A stretch of DNA of 64,000 nucleotides from an uncultured Altererythrobacter sp. (GTDB lineage Bacteria; Pseudomonadota; Alphaproteobacteria; Sphingomonadales; Sphingomonadaceae). The notes under the pieces were generated by a model that was given only the letters and a program-made list of their open reading frames with translations, ran no database searches and had not been told where the DNA came from. The stretch covers positions 1,488,001 through 1,552,000 of the forward strand of contig CANLLZ010000001.1 of NCBI GenBank assembly GCA_947492235.1, read 5' to 3'. Both the position numbers and the translations under genes were made by a program. Positions 1-9,788 of this stretch are shown here, piece after piece (position 1 is the stretch's first letter; each line of letters starts with the position of its first letter).

Positions 1-1585
<1,585 letters not shown>

Positions 1586-1607
1586 AATCTTTATCCTCGG
1601 GTCGATT

Positions 1608-1640
1608 GGGGAGCGACGCCCTCGCGGCGCTCGGCTCCCC
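1608..1640. other. Hairpin in the rpsG-fusA spacer
   Basis: The arms GGGGAGC (1608-1614) and GCTCCCC (1634-1640) are perfectly complementary, with further GC pairing inside. There is no U-tract, so it is more likely an mRNA stability or processing structure between rpsG and fusA than a terminator. Confidence 0.5.
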
Positions 1641-1705
1641 ATATAGTTAGTTTTGAGACAGCTTGAAGTGCACCGGCATTCGCCCCGCCCCGCAAGCAGC
1701 GCGCC

Positions 1706-2176
1706 CTACCAGCGATAGTGGCTGAAAGCGCGGTTGGCGTCGGCCATGCGGTGTGCGTCTTCACGCTTCTTCACTGCATTGCCGCGATTGTTGGCCGCAT
1801 CCATCAGCTCTGCCGAAAGACGCGCCGCCATGGTCGTTTCCGGACGGCCGCGGGCGGACGAGATCAGCCAGCGAATGGCCAGAGCCTGGGCACGCTCGGG
1901 GCGAACCTCCACAGGCACCTGATACGTCGCACCACCAACACGGCGGCTGCGGACCTCGACCTGCGGCTTGATGTTGTTGAGCGCATCATGGAACATCTGC
2001 ACCGGATCGGACTTCGCCTTGGTCTCCACGGTTTCCAGCGCGGAATAGACGATGCCCTCTGCGGTGGCTTTTTTGCCATCCAGCATCAGGTTGTTCATGA
2101 ACTTCGACAGCACCAGATCCTTGAACTTCGGATCGGGCAGGATTTCCCGTTTCTCGGGACGACGACGACGTGACAT
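1706..2176 (-). CDS. rpsG: 30S ribosomal protein S7
   Basis: S7 nucleates assembly of the 30S head and contacts the E-site tRNA. The product is 156 aa, the normal bacterial length. It starts [10 protein letters not shown] and ends [15 protein letters not shown], both typical of alphaproteobacterial S7. The open frame extends further upstream, but ATG 2176 is preferred because it has AAGGAG upstream and gives the family start. It is cotranscribed between rpsL and fusA. Confidence 0.97.
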   Translation of the reverse strand: MSRRRRPEKREILPDPKFKDLVLSKFMNNLMLDGKKATAEGIVYSALETVETKAKSDPVQMFHDALNNIKPQVEVRSRRVGGATYQVPVEVRPERAQALAIRWLISSARGRPETTMAARLSAELMDAANNRGNAVKKREDAHRMADANRAFSHYRW

Positions 2177-2220
2177 ATTCTTTAACTCCTTCGGAGTGCG
2201 GCTCCCCATCCGGGTCGCCT

Positions 2221-2310
2221 TGCGGTGCCTGCCCGCTCCCCCTCCCAACCACCCGATCATTCTCCGATACGGTATCGGGTGGTTGGGAGGGGGAGCGGGC
2301 CGGTACCGCA
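2221..2310. repeat. Long perfect palindrome between rpsL and rpsG
   Basis: The left arm 2231-2257 and right arm 2274-2300 are perfect reverse complements over 27 bases around a 16-base loop. Ten more bases on each side (2221-2230 and 2301-2310) match at 8 of 10 positions, so the stem reaches about 37 bp. The arms are strongly purine/pyrimidine biased. In the rpsL-rpsG transcript this would form a very stable hairpin. There is no U-tract, and the operon continues past it. Confidence 0.9.
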
Positions 2311-2356
2311 GGAAAGCGCGGATGCGCTTTCCGCACCCACAAAAACTAGCCCAAAT

Positions 2357-2728
2357 TTATTTGGGCCGCTTCGCACCATATTTCGAACGCGACTGCTTGC
2401 GGTCCTTGACCCCTTGCGTATCGAGCACGCCGCGCAGGACGTGGTAGCGAACGCCGGGAAGGTCGCGCACACGCCCGCCGCGGATCAGCACAACGCTGTG
2501 CTCCTGCAGGTTGTGGCCCTCACCGGGGATGTAGGTGATGACTTCGCGCTGGTTCGTCAGGCGCACCTTGGCAACCTTACGCAGAGCGGAGTTCGGCTTC
2601 TTCGGGGTCGTCGTATAGACGCGCGTGCAAACGCCGCGCTTCTGCGGGTTCGCTTCCATGGCAGGGACCTTGGATTTGGTCTTCTGCGGAACGCGGCCCT
2701 TGCGGACCAGCTGGTTAATCGTCGGCAT
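2357..2728 (-). CDS. rpsL: 30S ribosomal protein S12 with natural Arg88
   Basis: S12 sits at the decoding centre and controls tRNA selection. The product is 123 aa, full length, starting [12 protein letters not shown] and ending [12 protein letters not shown] 2728 is chosen because it gives this canonical start; the frame also opens upstream. The [11 protein letters not shown] loop is intact with Lys43. In the second streptomycin loop the sequence reads [13 protein letters not shown], so residue 88 is Arg (codon CGC on the minus strand) where E. coli has Lys88. This is the first gene of the str operon seen here; no rpoC lies upstream. Confidence 0.97.
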   Translation of the reverse strand: MPTINQLVRKGRVPQKTKSKVPAMEANPQKRGVCTRVYTTTPKKPNSALRKVAKVRLTNQREVITYIPGEGHNLQEHSVVLIRGGRVRDLPGVRYHVLRGVLDTQGVKDRKQSRSKYGAKRPK

Positions 2729-2777
2729 AGATATCTTTCTCTTCACCGTTGGTGGCAAAGTGCCTCGCCCCATTTTC

Positions 2778-2802
2778 CGTTCGCCCTGAGCCTGTCGAAG
2801 GG
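2778..2802 (+). repeat. Short palindrome-family repeat, copy 1
   Basis: CGTTCGCCCTGAGCCTGTCGAAGGG-like unit. Together with copy 2 at 2844-2868, which is in inverted orientation, it forms a REP-style doublet that could fold into one large hairpin. Such repeats are abundant between genes in sphingomonads. Confidence 0.75.
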
Positions 2803-2843
2803 CTGCTCTTCACTTTCGGCGCAAGGCCAGAAGAAAAAGCAGT

Positions 2844-2868
2844 GCTTCGACAGGCTCAGCACGAACGG
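2844..2868 (-). repeat. Short palindrome-family repeat, copy 2
   Basis: Reverse-oriented copy (CTTCGACAGGCTCAG core) of the unit at 2778. The two are separated by about 40 bases. Confidence 0.75.
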
Positions 2869-2949
2869 TGTAGGGTTGGACCCTTCACCAGGAATGATGG
2901 CGACTAGCGGGAGGCCTGATGATGTGTCTGAGGACCGCGCGAAAAACAG

Positions 2950-2974
2950 CCGTTCGTCTTGAGCCTGTCGAAGG
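2950..2974 (+). repeat. Short palindrome-family repeat, copy 3
   Basis: Forward copy with the core CTTGAGCCTGTCGAAGG. It lies between the str operon and the NYN-NACHT cassette. Confidence 0.75.
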
Positions 2975-3087
2975 ATGAACCCCGAAGGCGCGAACCGGCG
3001 CACTCGCACAAGCCTGAAACACTCCACCAAGCAGCCCACACGGCCACCGGGTTACTTTGACGGCTGCCCCGCGATTGTCCCGATCCC

Positions 3088-3113
3088 CCGTCATCCCAGC
3101 GAAAGCCGGGGCC
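3088..3113. repeat. TCATCCCAGCGAAAGC-type dispersed repeat
   Basis: CGTCATCCCAGCGAAAGCC followed by GGGGCC. This belongs to a second class of short dispersed repeats; a related unit with the core GTCATCCCCGCGCAGG occurs at 33701 in this window. Confidence 0.55.
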
Positions 3114-3339
3114 TCAGGCAGACCAGTCCAACCCCAATAGAAAAGAGCCTAGCTGCACGCAGCAGCAGGCTCCCGGAACGATGGCCGGCAATGTTCAGCT
3201 CTATCTGTCCGAGGGCCTGCTTTTGTGGAGCGGACTTCGGATGGAGGGGCCATTAGGGGGGATTGGTTTGGGGGTCAAGTGGGAGGGGCTAGATGATGTA
3301 ATGACTTGCCAACGTCATCAGAAAATCTAGAGCTTCCCA

Positions 3340-3993
3340 ATGCCAACTGCCGACGCAATCGCATTTATTGACTGGAACTCGCAGTCTCACGCCGCAGTCG
3401 ATTCTGAATTGCGAGGCACTCAAGAGGGCGCGTCTCGCACGCTCGATTATGTAGGCCGAGTAGTAGGCACTGCCCTACATTCAGCATGCGACACCACGCG
3501 ATTTAGGGTTCAACTTCGAATTTATTATGGGTTCCGTCGAGGATTTGAAGCGACTGCTGGAAGAAAGGCGGTCATAAACGCTCTTAGTAGCATTGATCTT
3601 TCCATTATATCTCGTCGAGCCAACGTACTCATTCGAGACGAGTACGCTTTAGGAGAGACTCTTCTTCTTGCTCGGCCAAATCGACTGCACCCGCATTATA
3701 ATTGTCATCTCCCAAATACTTTTCGCAAGTCCTTAGTCGATAGCAAGAAATCTGAAGAGAAAATGGTCGATACAGCGCTTGCTACGGACCTCGTACATGC
3801 TGCACACTCCGACCGAAACACATGGTTATTAGTCCTTGGTGAAGACGACGATTTGACCCCTCCAATAATTACCGCAGACGCGATCCGCAACGGTTCAGCC
3901 TCAATGGTCTTACTAGCGCGTAAGCGCGCGCTAGCTCCCTTTTTAAAAATAGAGGATCTGCAATGCACACCGAAGACAGCATTCAAAGCCTAA
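3340..3993 (+). CDS. NYN-domain (PIN-like) nuclease, probable effector of a two-gene system
   Basis: A protein of 217 aa read as a NYN-type PIN-like ribonuclease. The acidic residues expected for metal binding are in order: FIDWN with Asp11 at the first strand, EEKMVDTALATD with Lys141, Asp144 and Asp150, and LGEDDDLTPP with Asp169-171. Known NYN families (LabA-like, Zc3h12a-like) cut RNA using this set. No membrane segment or signal peptide is seen. The start ATG 3340 is the first in frame after a stop at 3328-3330; its ribosome-binding site is weak. The end overlaps the following NACHT gene by 31 bases, which implies coupled translation and a shared job. Base composition is clearly more AT-rich than the flanks, a sign of transfer. 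The family call is from motifs only; the substrate is unknown. Confidence 0.75.
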   Translation: MPTADAIAFIDWNSQSHAAVDSELRGTQEGASRTLDYVGRVVGTALHSACDTTRFRVQLRIYYGFRRGFEATAGRKAVINALSSIDLSIISRRANVLIRDEYALGETLLLARPNRLHPHYNCHLPNTFRKSLVDSKKSEEKMVDTALATDLVHAAHSDRNTWLLVLGEDDDLTPPIITADAIRNGSASMVLLARKRALAPFLKIEDLQCTPKTAFKA

Positions 3994-6185
3994 GCGACGA
4001 CCTCGCACCGTTCGCTGACATCGGCACCGGCCCACCCCAGATAGTCGAATTGGAATCCGGTAAAGCGATCAGGCTAGTTCGGAACGGCATTGCGCGAATC
4101 ATTAGCCTGAATTCCAACACAATTGACGAGGATTGCGAAGGATCAATTCGTAAGTTCTCCAACGTTCGTTCCCTCCTAGCGAGCGAAGAATACGCGAATT
4201 TGAAAAAATGGGCGCTCAATCAGCAGACTGTATTGGCGAACGAGCTTCCGAAAGATCCGATCATAATAAATGCTGCGCTGGATGCATCGACGCCTGCGGC
4301 ATCAATCGAAATTGTAGAGGGCTTTTTCTCGGACAACACAAACCCCCTATCGCTTGCTCTGCTCGATGGGCCAGCCGGGATTGGAAAAACTGTGGTGATC
4401 AAGTCTTTTGCGCAGAAGCGCGCAAGAGAATTCACGAAAAGTCAAAAGCGCTTAGTTCTTCACCTCGAAAGTCGGGGGAAGATCCTTCAGAATATCGACG
4501 ATCTCATTGCCATAAACCTTCAATCCTTACGAACTGATGTAACCTTTGACCAGATACCTGCGTTGATCAAACACGGACTCATACTTCTGGCTGTCGATGG
4601 CTTCGATGAACTAGGAGATCCAAATGGCTACGAATTAGCATGGGCTCAGATTAATGAACTCATCTCACGAATTAAGGGTTCAGCACATGTTCTACTCGCG
4701 GGGCGAGAGACGTTTGTGAGCAAGGAGACGATCTTGCGAGCCTTGCCATCTGTTTCGCCGGATGATGTAGTCGGCTCGATCGAAGTCCAGCCGGTGCAAT
4801 CGACCGCAGCGCGACAATGGCTGAAGAGTCGATCTTGGACCGACGAAACCCTGGGTAGAGACGAGGTCAAGACCCTCCTTTCTCCAGCCTCATATGCACT
4901 GCGGCCATTCTTCCTAGTCCAGCTCGGACAGCCTGAAATTCCCTCAAGTCTTGAGAAAGGCGAACTTGATGATCTTCTTACCTTCATAATGCGCTCACTT
5001 CTTGACCGCGAACTTGAGAAATTTGGAGATAATGTCGATCGGGTTGTCCCAACTACTCAACGAAAGTCATTCATTGAGACCCTAATGGTCGAAGTGGCGC
5101 GGGAGATGGCTGAAAACCAAACCGACAGCATCGCATCATCTAATCTCGCTTGGCTCTCCGACGTCGCTTCCGAAGGGTTCCCTGAAGAAGTCAGAGGCAT
5201 TCTTCGCAATCGCGCATCAGTCATCGCCTTCCTAACACAAGACAAACAAAACGGGCGCCTACGATTTATCCACGAAAACACCTTCAATTATTGGCTGTCC
5301 CACGCGACGATAATTAGTCTGGGAGCACGTGAATTACCAAAATTTGTTCGCAGGAATATTCTCAATATTGATTTTTTGGAGACTCTAGGAACACAATTTT
5401 CTTACTTAGATCAGGAATATACAGAGTCAGTAATAATATTTTGCGAAGCATCATCAAATTCATTTTCGGATAACGATAGAACTCGCCGAAACTTACTTGC
5501 CATATCAATGACCATTTTGTCGAATTCGGAAACGGGTCGCGAACCACAATACTCCAACATATTTCTTGAAGAAGCTTTCATTTCGGAAACAATCGATTCT
5601 TTGTATTTGAGCGCAGTCATTTTTTCGCAACTAAGTGCGAAGGGCTGTGATTTCCGGGCGATTAGTTTTGATAACACGTGTCAAATATTCACCCTCATTG
5701 CGGACAATGGCACTTTGCCGCCACGGAGCATGCCTCGGCCTACGCTTCTCGTACTCAATGGCGTTGAAATTTCGAACCCCGATGAAATTGATGCTTGGTA
5801 TCTCGAAAGGTCGATGGATGAGGTAGAGCATCGCGAAAGTATCGAGAAGATGGGAGAAGCAATTTCGAATCTTCCCCACTTCAAACTGCTTCAAAGAATT
5901 GTCCGCTTTCGTCGCTATTGGCTGAAAGACGATGAGAATGATCCGCTTGCTCAGCGAATTCTTCATGACTCGAGCTGGCCGGAACTTCGCAAGACTCTTG
6001 AAAAGCACGAATTGCTTGTCAGCACCACGAATGCGGGCACGTCGGGCCGTCCGTCTGACTTTTATCATATCCGCAACAGAGATGCGTTTCTCGACCTGAA
6101 GCATCCTCCAGAAGAGGTTCACAGTTTCTTGTCAGACTTGCTCCAAATCTCAATTGCAGAATACGTCGACAAACAATCCAAATAA
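3963..6185 (+). CDS. NACHT-type STAND NTPase, probable sensor of a two-gene defence system
   Basis: A protein of 740 aa. Residues 1-130 are a leader of unknown fold. A P-loop NTPase follows, with Walker A GPAGIGKT at 136-143, Walker B LLAVDGFDEL with the DGFDE core at 212-216, and a sensor-like VLLAGRE. After it comes FIHENTFNYWLSHA, typical of the helical region after a NACHT module, and then a long helical part of low similarity to anything I recognise. The last 110 residues (with LLVSTTNAGTSGRPSDFYHI) could be a winged helix. NACHT proteins are signal-sensing ATPases used in immunity in animals and in anti-phage defence in bacteria. Here no effector is fused; the NYN nuclease upstream would fill that place. 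ATG 3963 has a good GAGGA site 7 bases upstream. AT content is high, with local stretches near 70% AT around 5400-5460. Confidence 0.8.
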   Translation: MHTEDSIQSLSDDLAPFADIGTGPPQIVELESGKAIRLVRNGIARIISLNSNTIDEDCEGSIRKFSNVRSLLASEEYANLKKWALNQQTVLANELPKDPIIINAALDASTPAASIEIVEGFFSDNTNPLSLALLDGPAGIGKTVVIKSFAQKRAREFTKSQKRLVLHLESRGKILQNIDDLIAINLQSLRTDVTFDQIPALIKHGLILLAVDGFDELGDPNGYELAWAQINELISRIKGSAHVLLAGRETFVSKETILRALPSVSPDDVVGSIEVQPVQSTAARQWLKSRSWTDETLGRDEVKTLLSPASYALRPFFLVQLGQPEIPSSLEKGELDDLLTFIMRSLLDRELEKFGDNVDRVVPTTQRKSFIETLMVEVAREMAENQTDSIASSNLAWLSDVASEGFPEEVRGILRNRASVIAFLTQDKQNGRLRFIHENTFNYWLSHATIISLGARELPKFVRRNILNIDFLETLGTQFSYLDQEYTESVIIFCEASSNSFSDNDRTRRNLLAISMTILSNSETGREPQYSNIFLEEAFISETIDSLYLSAVIFSQLSAKGCDFRAISFDNTCQIFTLIADNGTLPPRSMPRPTLLVLNGVEISNPDEIDAWYLERSMDEVEHRESIEKMGEAISNLPHFKLLQRIVRFRRYWLKDDENDPLAQRILHDSSWPELRKTLEKHELLVSTTNAGTSGRPSDFYHIRNRDAFLDLKHPPEEVHSFLSDLLQISIAEYVDKQSK

Positions 6186-6305
6186 GTCCGCCGAAACTTT
6201 CCAGTGTAGAATTTTATGAGTCGCGATCCATTATGGTGTGCGCATGGCGACGGCCCACAGGTTCATTTTCTTCCACACATACCAAGGCGCAGCTGCCCCC
6301 CGAGT

Positions 6306-6345
6306 TTTTGTTGTCCGCACGCCATCCGGCGCGCGAAATCCTCGC
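6306..6345 (+). repeat. 40-base dispersed motif, copy A
   Basis: This stretch matches 28010-28049 at about 35 of 40 positions; the shared core is TCCGCAC-CCATCCGG-GCGCGA. Both copies are intergenic. Function is unknown. Confidence 0.5.
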
Positions 6346-6360
6346 GCCTGTGGCGCTGCA

Positions 6361-6385
6361 GCCCTTCGACAGGCTCAGGGTGATC
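6361..6385 (-). repeat. Short palindrome-family repeat, copy 4
   Basis: Reverse-oriented copy (GCCCTTCGACAGGCTCAGGG) of the unit seen three times before the NYN gene. The cassette is therefore bracketed by members of the same repeat family. Confidence 0.7.
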
Positions 6386-6440
6386 GGATGCCGGTCGCCC
6401 TTGCGGCCTGCTGGTCGCAGGCCGTGCTCCGCCACCAAGC

Positions 6441-6980
6441 CTATTGGGCTGTCCTTGTCGCGGGCTCCCCCCGCAACATCCCATACCACAACACATCACA
6501 CATCCCGGCGTGGGTCACCTCGTGCTCGCGAAAGTGCGCTTCCTTCGTAAATCCGAGGCTTTCCAGCAGGCGCACAGAGGGGGTGTTGCGGGCGTCCACT
6601 TCGGCGGTGATCTTGCGTATGCCGCTCGCAAACCGGTGGGTGATCAGCGCGCCCGCGCATTCCCTGGCGACGCCCTGCCCCTGCGCTTCCCCGCACACGA
6701 TATAGCCGATTTCCTCCACACCTTCGTTGGGAGCAGCTACGGTGATGAAGCGGCCTGCGACGGTCCCCCGCGCATCCTCGGCAATCCATGTCAGGCCCGG
6801 CCAGTCGGGATCGGCCAGCCAGCCCCACAGCTCCTCCTCGCTCTCGAACGCGGGCCGCGTCAGATAGAGGCATTGCGCGGGGTCGGACAGGGTCGGGAAC
6901 AGCGCGGCGGCATCCTCGCGCCGCAGGGGCCGCATGGTGAAGCGGTCCGTGGTCAGGGTCTGTACCTGCGGACCGGTCAC
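6441..6980 (-). CDS. GNAT-family N-acetyltransferase
   Basis: A 179-aa RimJ-like GNAT. It begins with the typical LTTDRFTMRPLRREDA strand, has the acetyl-CoA loop GEAQGQGVARECAGAL, and ends with RNTPSVRLLESLGFTKEAHFREHE, as in acetyltransferases acting on protein N-termini or small amines. The substrate is unknown. The GTG start at 6980 is chosen because it overlaps the stop of the upstream LysR gene by four bases (GTGA), so the two genes are translationally coupled. A longer frame to 7028 exists but would run inside the LysR gene. Confidence 0.85.
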   Translation of the reverse strand: MTGPQVQTLTTDRFTMRPLRREDAAALFPTLSDPAQCLYLTRPAFESEEELWGWLADPDWPGLTWIAEDARGTVAGRFITVAAPNEGVEEIGYIVCGEAQGQGVARECAGALITHRFASGIRKITAEVDARNTPSVRLLESLGFTKEAHFREHEVTHAGMCDVLWYGMLRGEPATRTAQ

Positions 6981-7771
6981 GCCTGTGTGAGATGCGCGAC
7001 CAGCGCCTTCACCTTTTTCTGCCGCCATTGCGGTGTGGGGGCGACCAGCCAGTAGGCGCGGCGGCCCTCGTCCGGACCTTCCAGCGCCTCCAGCTTGCCC
7101 GCCTCTAGCGCTTCCTCGACAAGCAGATACGGCAGCACCGCCTTGCCCAGACCGGCCACCGCGCTGCTGAGCGCTTGCCCGGCATTGCCGACCTGCACCG
7201 TCGCCACCGCGCCATCGGGCAGCGGAGCACCGGGCCAGTCGATCCAGTCCTCGGGGCTAGTATCCGGTGCAGCGACAACCACCCGGCGCGCAGGGGCGAG
7301 CTCCACGCCCTCCAGATCGCCCGGCCCGTCAACCAGGCGGATGGCGACGTCGAGATTCGCCTCGGTAAAGTCGGCGTCCTCGTTCTCGACCAGCTGGTAA
7401 TGGATGCCCGGATTGGCGGCGCGGAAGGCGGCCAGACGCGGGGCGAGCCACTGCGCGTAAAATTCGCGCGGCGCGGCGATCGTATAGCGGTCGCTCGCCT
7501 GCCCCGCCTGCATCGCCTGCACGCTTTCCTCGAACCGCAGGAACCCCTCGCGCAAGGCATCAAGCCCCGCGCAGCCCTCCTCGGTCAGCTTCAGCCCCTT
7601 GGACGTGCGGCGGAACAGCACGGTGCCCAGATGATCCTCCAGCGCGCGAATTTGCTGGCCGACGGCGGCCGGCGTCACCGCCAGCTCGTCCGCCGCGCGG
7701 GTGAAGCTAAGATGCCGGGCGGCAGCATCGAATACGCGCAGGGCGTTCAAGGGAAGATGGGTGCGCTTCAT
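6977..7771 (-). CDS. LysR-family transcriptional regulator, GcvA-like
   Basis: The helix-turn-helix is at the N-terminus (LNALRVFDAAARHLSFTRAADELAVTPAAVGQQIRALEDHLGTVLFRR), followed by a substrate-binding domain with NAGQALSSAVAGLGKAVLPYLL, a GcvA-type pattern. At 264 aa it is shorter than the usual 295-305. The missing part seems to be in the middle of the effector domain between VVVAAP and EDWIDWPG. ATG 7771 gives the canonical MKRTHLPLNALRVF start; upstream in-frame codons fall in a short tandem repeat. It is in an operon with the GNAT gene, which it may control. Confidence 0.88.
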   Translation of the reverse strand: MKRTHLPLNALRVFDAAARHLSFTRAADELAVTPAAVGQQIRALEDHLGTVLFRRTSKGLKLTEEGCAGLDALREGFLRFEESVQAMQAGQASDRYTIAAPREFYAQWLAPRLAAFRAANPGIHYQLVENEDADFTEANLDVAIRLVDGPGDLEGVELAPARRVVVAAPDTSPEDWIDWPGAPLPDGAVATVQVGNAGQALSSAVAGLGKAVLPYLLVEEALEAGKLEALEGPDEGRRAYWLVAPTPQWRQKKVKALVAHLTQA

Positions 7772-7806
7772 ATCGCTGGGCGCTCTATTATGGGCGGCTA
7801 CTGGTG

Positions 7807-7842
7807 GCAAGTATGGGGGCAAGTATGGGGGCACGTATGGCG
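7807..7842 (+). repeat. Three 12-base tandem repeats upstream of the LysR gene
   Basis: GCAAGTATGGGG occurs twice exactly and a third time with changes, directly upstream of the LysR gene and between it and the divergent DUF1963 gene. It could vary promoter spacing by slippage. Confidence 0.6.
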
Positions 7843-7924
7843 CTTCATGCGCGCGTTAACCCGGTGTTGAGCAAAATTTCCTAAGCCGGTTAGTGTTTTC
7901 AAGACCTTGGAAGGGGTTCGCGCC

Positions 7925-9763
7925 GTGTCGTTTACCGTCATCTTCAGCTTCGCCGTGCTCGGCCTGATCTGGTTCGGGATATATAAAGCGTCCAAGATGG
8001 TGGCTCGCGGCACCGGTAAAGTGCTCGGCGTGGCCGGTAATGTGACCGGGAAAGCAGCGAGCAAATACTTCCCCGAACTGGCCGAAGAGGCGAGCAGGCT
8101 GGGCAAGACGTCCTCGGTCCCCACGGACACCGCGAACACAGCGCCGGACCCCGCATCAGAGCCAACCTACACAAACGACGAGCAGCCAGCCTTCGCCTTC
8201 CAGCAGCCGGAGAATTTCGGCCAGCGCACCCCTCCTCCGGGTGCCGCGCCCTCCTTCCTCCAGCGAACACCGCAGGGCGCAAAGCGCTCGCCGCTGGTGC
8301 AGGCCGCCCCCACCCCGCCCGCGCCCGAAGATACCCCGGTCAGCGAGCCGGTCACCGCCGTCCTGCGCCGCCAAGTCCCGCCCCGCGACGAGGCCCCGCG
8401 CTCGTGGATCGGCGGCAAACCCATGATGCCCTCCCATGTCGAATGGCCCCGCGGCATCAATTCCGACGAGGCCGACAAGGGCGAACAACCGCTTCACTTC
8501 CTCGCCCAGATCGCCTGCGAGGACCTGCCCCGCGACCTGTGGGGCGGCGTAGGCCCGCGCACCGGCTGGCTGCTGTTCTTCGTCCACGCCAACGCCTGCT
8601 GCCCAGACAGCAAGGACGAGCGCCGCGTGCTCCATATCGAGGAGCTGGGCGAGGAGCGCGAGCCACCCGCCGACAGCCCGCCCGTCCACGACCGGATGTA
8701 TACCGGCGGCAGCTATAGCTGGCTGCCCGATGACGAAGTGCCCGCCCATTGGCGCGGCTGGCCGGTCGATCTGGTCGAATTCGCCAACCAGCTTCGCGAA
8801 AACGAGCACGGCTATCCGGCTGCAACGCCGGAGAACTTCGCCGAGATCCTGCATCAGGGCCAGCCGGTCTCGGCGGAAGAACGCCCCAGCGGCCTGCCGA
8901 CCTTGCGCGCGCTTACCTATGGGCAGGCTGTAGACGCGGTGAACGCGCTCGCGAAAAAGATGCGGCAGCCTTTGTCAGAAAGGGAGCCGGCAATGCCCAA
9001 GGCCCGCGACCTGCTGTTGGCAGATGGCGGGCATGCCATGCTTATGGAGGGACTGCGTGAGAGATTGGCCAAAACCAACACCGCCCCCGGTGTGGCGGCA
9101 AATGCGCCCAATCCGGTTGCCGAATTCATCCGGGAAGCGATCGCCGCCTTCGAGCCGCTTTCGCCGGAGGAAATTCTGGCACAGATCGACGCTCTGCATG
9201 CCGACCGCGAAAAATGGCGCGAGGAAGTCGCACAGGGTTGTGACCGGATTGCCGTAATGCTCGGCAAGACTGCCCCCGACACCGCTCTTGAGGAGCGCCA
9301 TTGGGACGAATTGATCGCGACATTCGAAGCCAAGGCCCATAGCTCGCTTACGCTTTACTACCGCGACTGGGGCGGCGAGGAGGACGGCAGCCGCCTTGTC
9401 CTGCTCGAACACCGCGACACAGCCGCGATCGAACCGCCGCCGGGCATCGGCCATTTCGCCATTGAAACCTATCTGGACCCCGAAACGCGCAGCGTGCTTC
9501 CTGCCGAATATGTCGCCTCGCGCGAGCCTGTCTGGCGTACGCTGGTCGACAATATTCCGCACCGCATGGGCGGCTATCACGACGGTGTGCAGAGCGGCTC
9601 CGGCGAAACCGCAAGCGGCGAGGTCCTGCTGCTCCAGCTCAATAGCGACGATGCGATGGACTGGTGCTGGGGCGATGTCGGCGCGTATTATTTCTGGATC
9701 AAACAGGCCGATCTGGCAGCGATGAATTTCGACGATGTCGAGCTGATTCTGGAATGCCACTGA
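7925..9763 (+). CDS. Membrane-anchored DUF1963 (YwqG-like) protein
   Basis: A 612-aa protein. One N-terminal membrane segment (about residues 3-22), a Pro/Ala-rich linker (about 60-135), then a region with the DUF1963 pattern: RSWIGGKPMMPSHVEWPR, LHFLAQIACEDLP, GWLLFFVHAN, and later DAMDWCWGDVGAYYFWI. DUF1963 proteins have no established biochemical role. The start GTG 7925 is preferred over TTG 7907 because GGAAGGGG lies 8 bases before it. It converges on the DUF3482 gene, with a 14-base palindrome (9775-9788) in the short gap. Confidence 0.75.
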   Translation: MSFTVIFSFAVLGLIWFGIYKASKMVARGTGKVLGVAGNVTGKAASKYFPELAEEASRLGKTSSVPTDTANTAPDPASEPTYTNDEQPAFAFQQPENFGQRTPPPGAAPSFLQRTPQGAKRSPLVQAAPTPPAPEDTPVSEPVTAVLRRQVPPRDEAPRSWIGGKPMMPSHVEWPRGINSDEADKGEQPLHFLAQIACEDLPRDLWGGVGPRTGWLLFFVHANACCPDSKDERRVLHIEELGEEREPPADSPPVHDRMYTGGSYSWLPDDEVPAHWRGWPVDLVEFANQLRENEHGYPAATPENFAEILHQGQPVSAEERPSGLPTLRALTYGQAVDAVNALAKKMRQPLSEREPAMPKARDLLLADGGHAMLMEGLRERLAKTNTAPGVAANAPNPVAEFIREAIAAFEPLSPEEILAQIDALHADREKWREEVAQGCDRIAVMLGKTAPDTALEERHWDELIATFEAKAHSSLTLYYRDWGGEEDGSRLVLLEHRDTAAIEPPPGIGHFAIETYLDPETRSVLPAEYVASREPVWRTLVDNIPHRMGGYHDGVQSGSGETASGEVLLLQLNSDDAMDWCWGDVGAYYFWIKQADLAAMNFDDVELILECH

Positions 9764-9788
9764 CGGATTGGCCGGGCGCAATTGCGCC

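Larger units (their letters stand above)
2729..3339. other. Non-coding spacer upstream of rpsL and of the NYN-NACHT pair
   Basis: This divergent spacer of about 610 bases separates rpsL (minus) from the NYN nuclease gene (plus). It holds three copies of a CCTGAGCCTGTCGAAGG repeat and one copy of a TCATCCCAGCGAAAGC repeat, listed separately. The str promoter must lie in it. A weak inverted repeat, ATGAC-N8-GTCAT, lies at 3301-3318 just before the NYN gene. No convincing gene is seen; the open frames here translate repeats. Confidence 0.6.

Noticed and set aside
2225-2962. 245-codon open frame on the plus strand
   Set aside because: It runs antisense through rpsL and then through palindromic repeats; no protein-like pattern.
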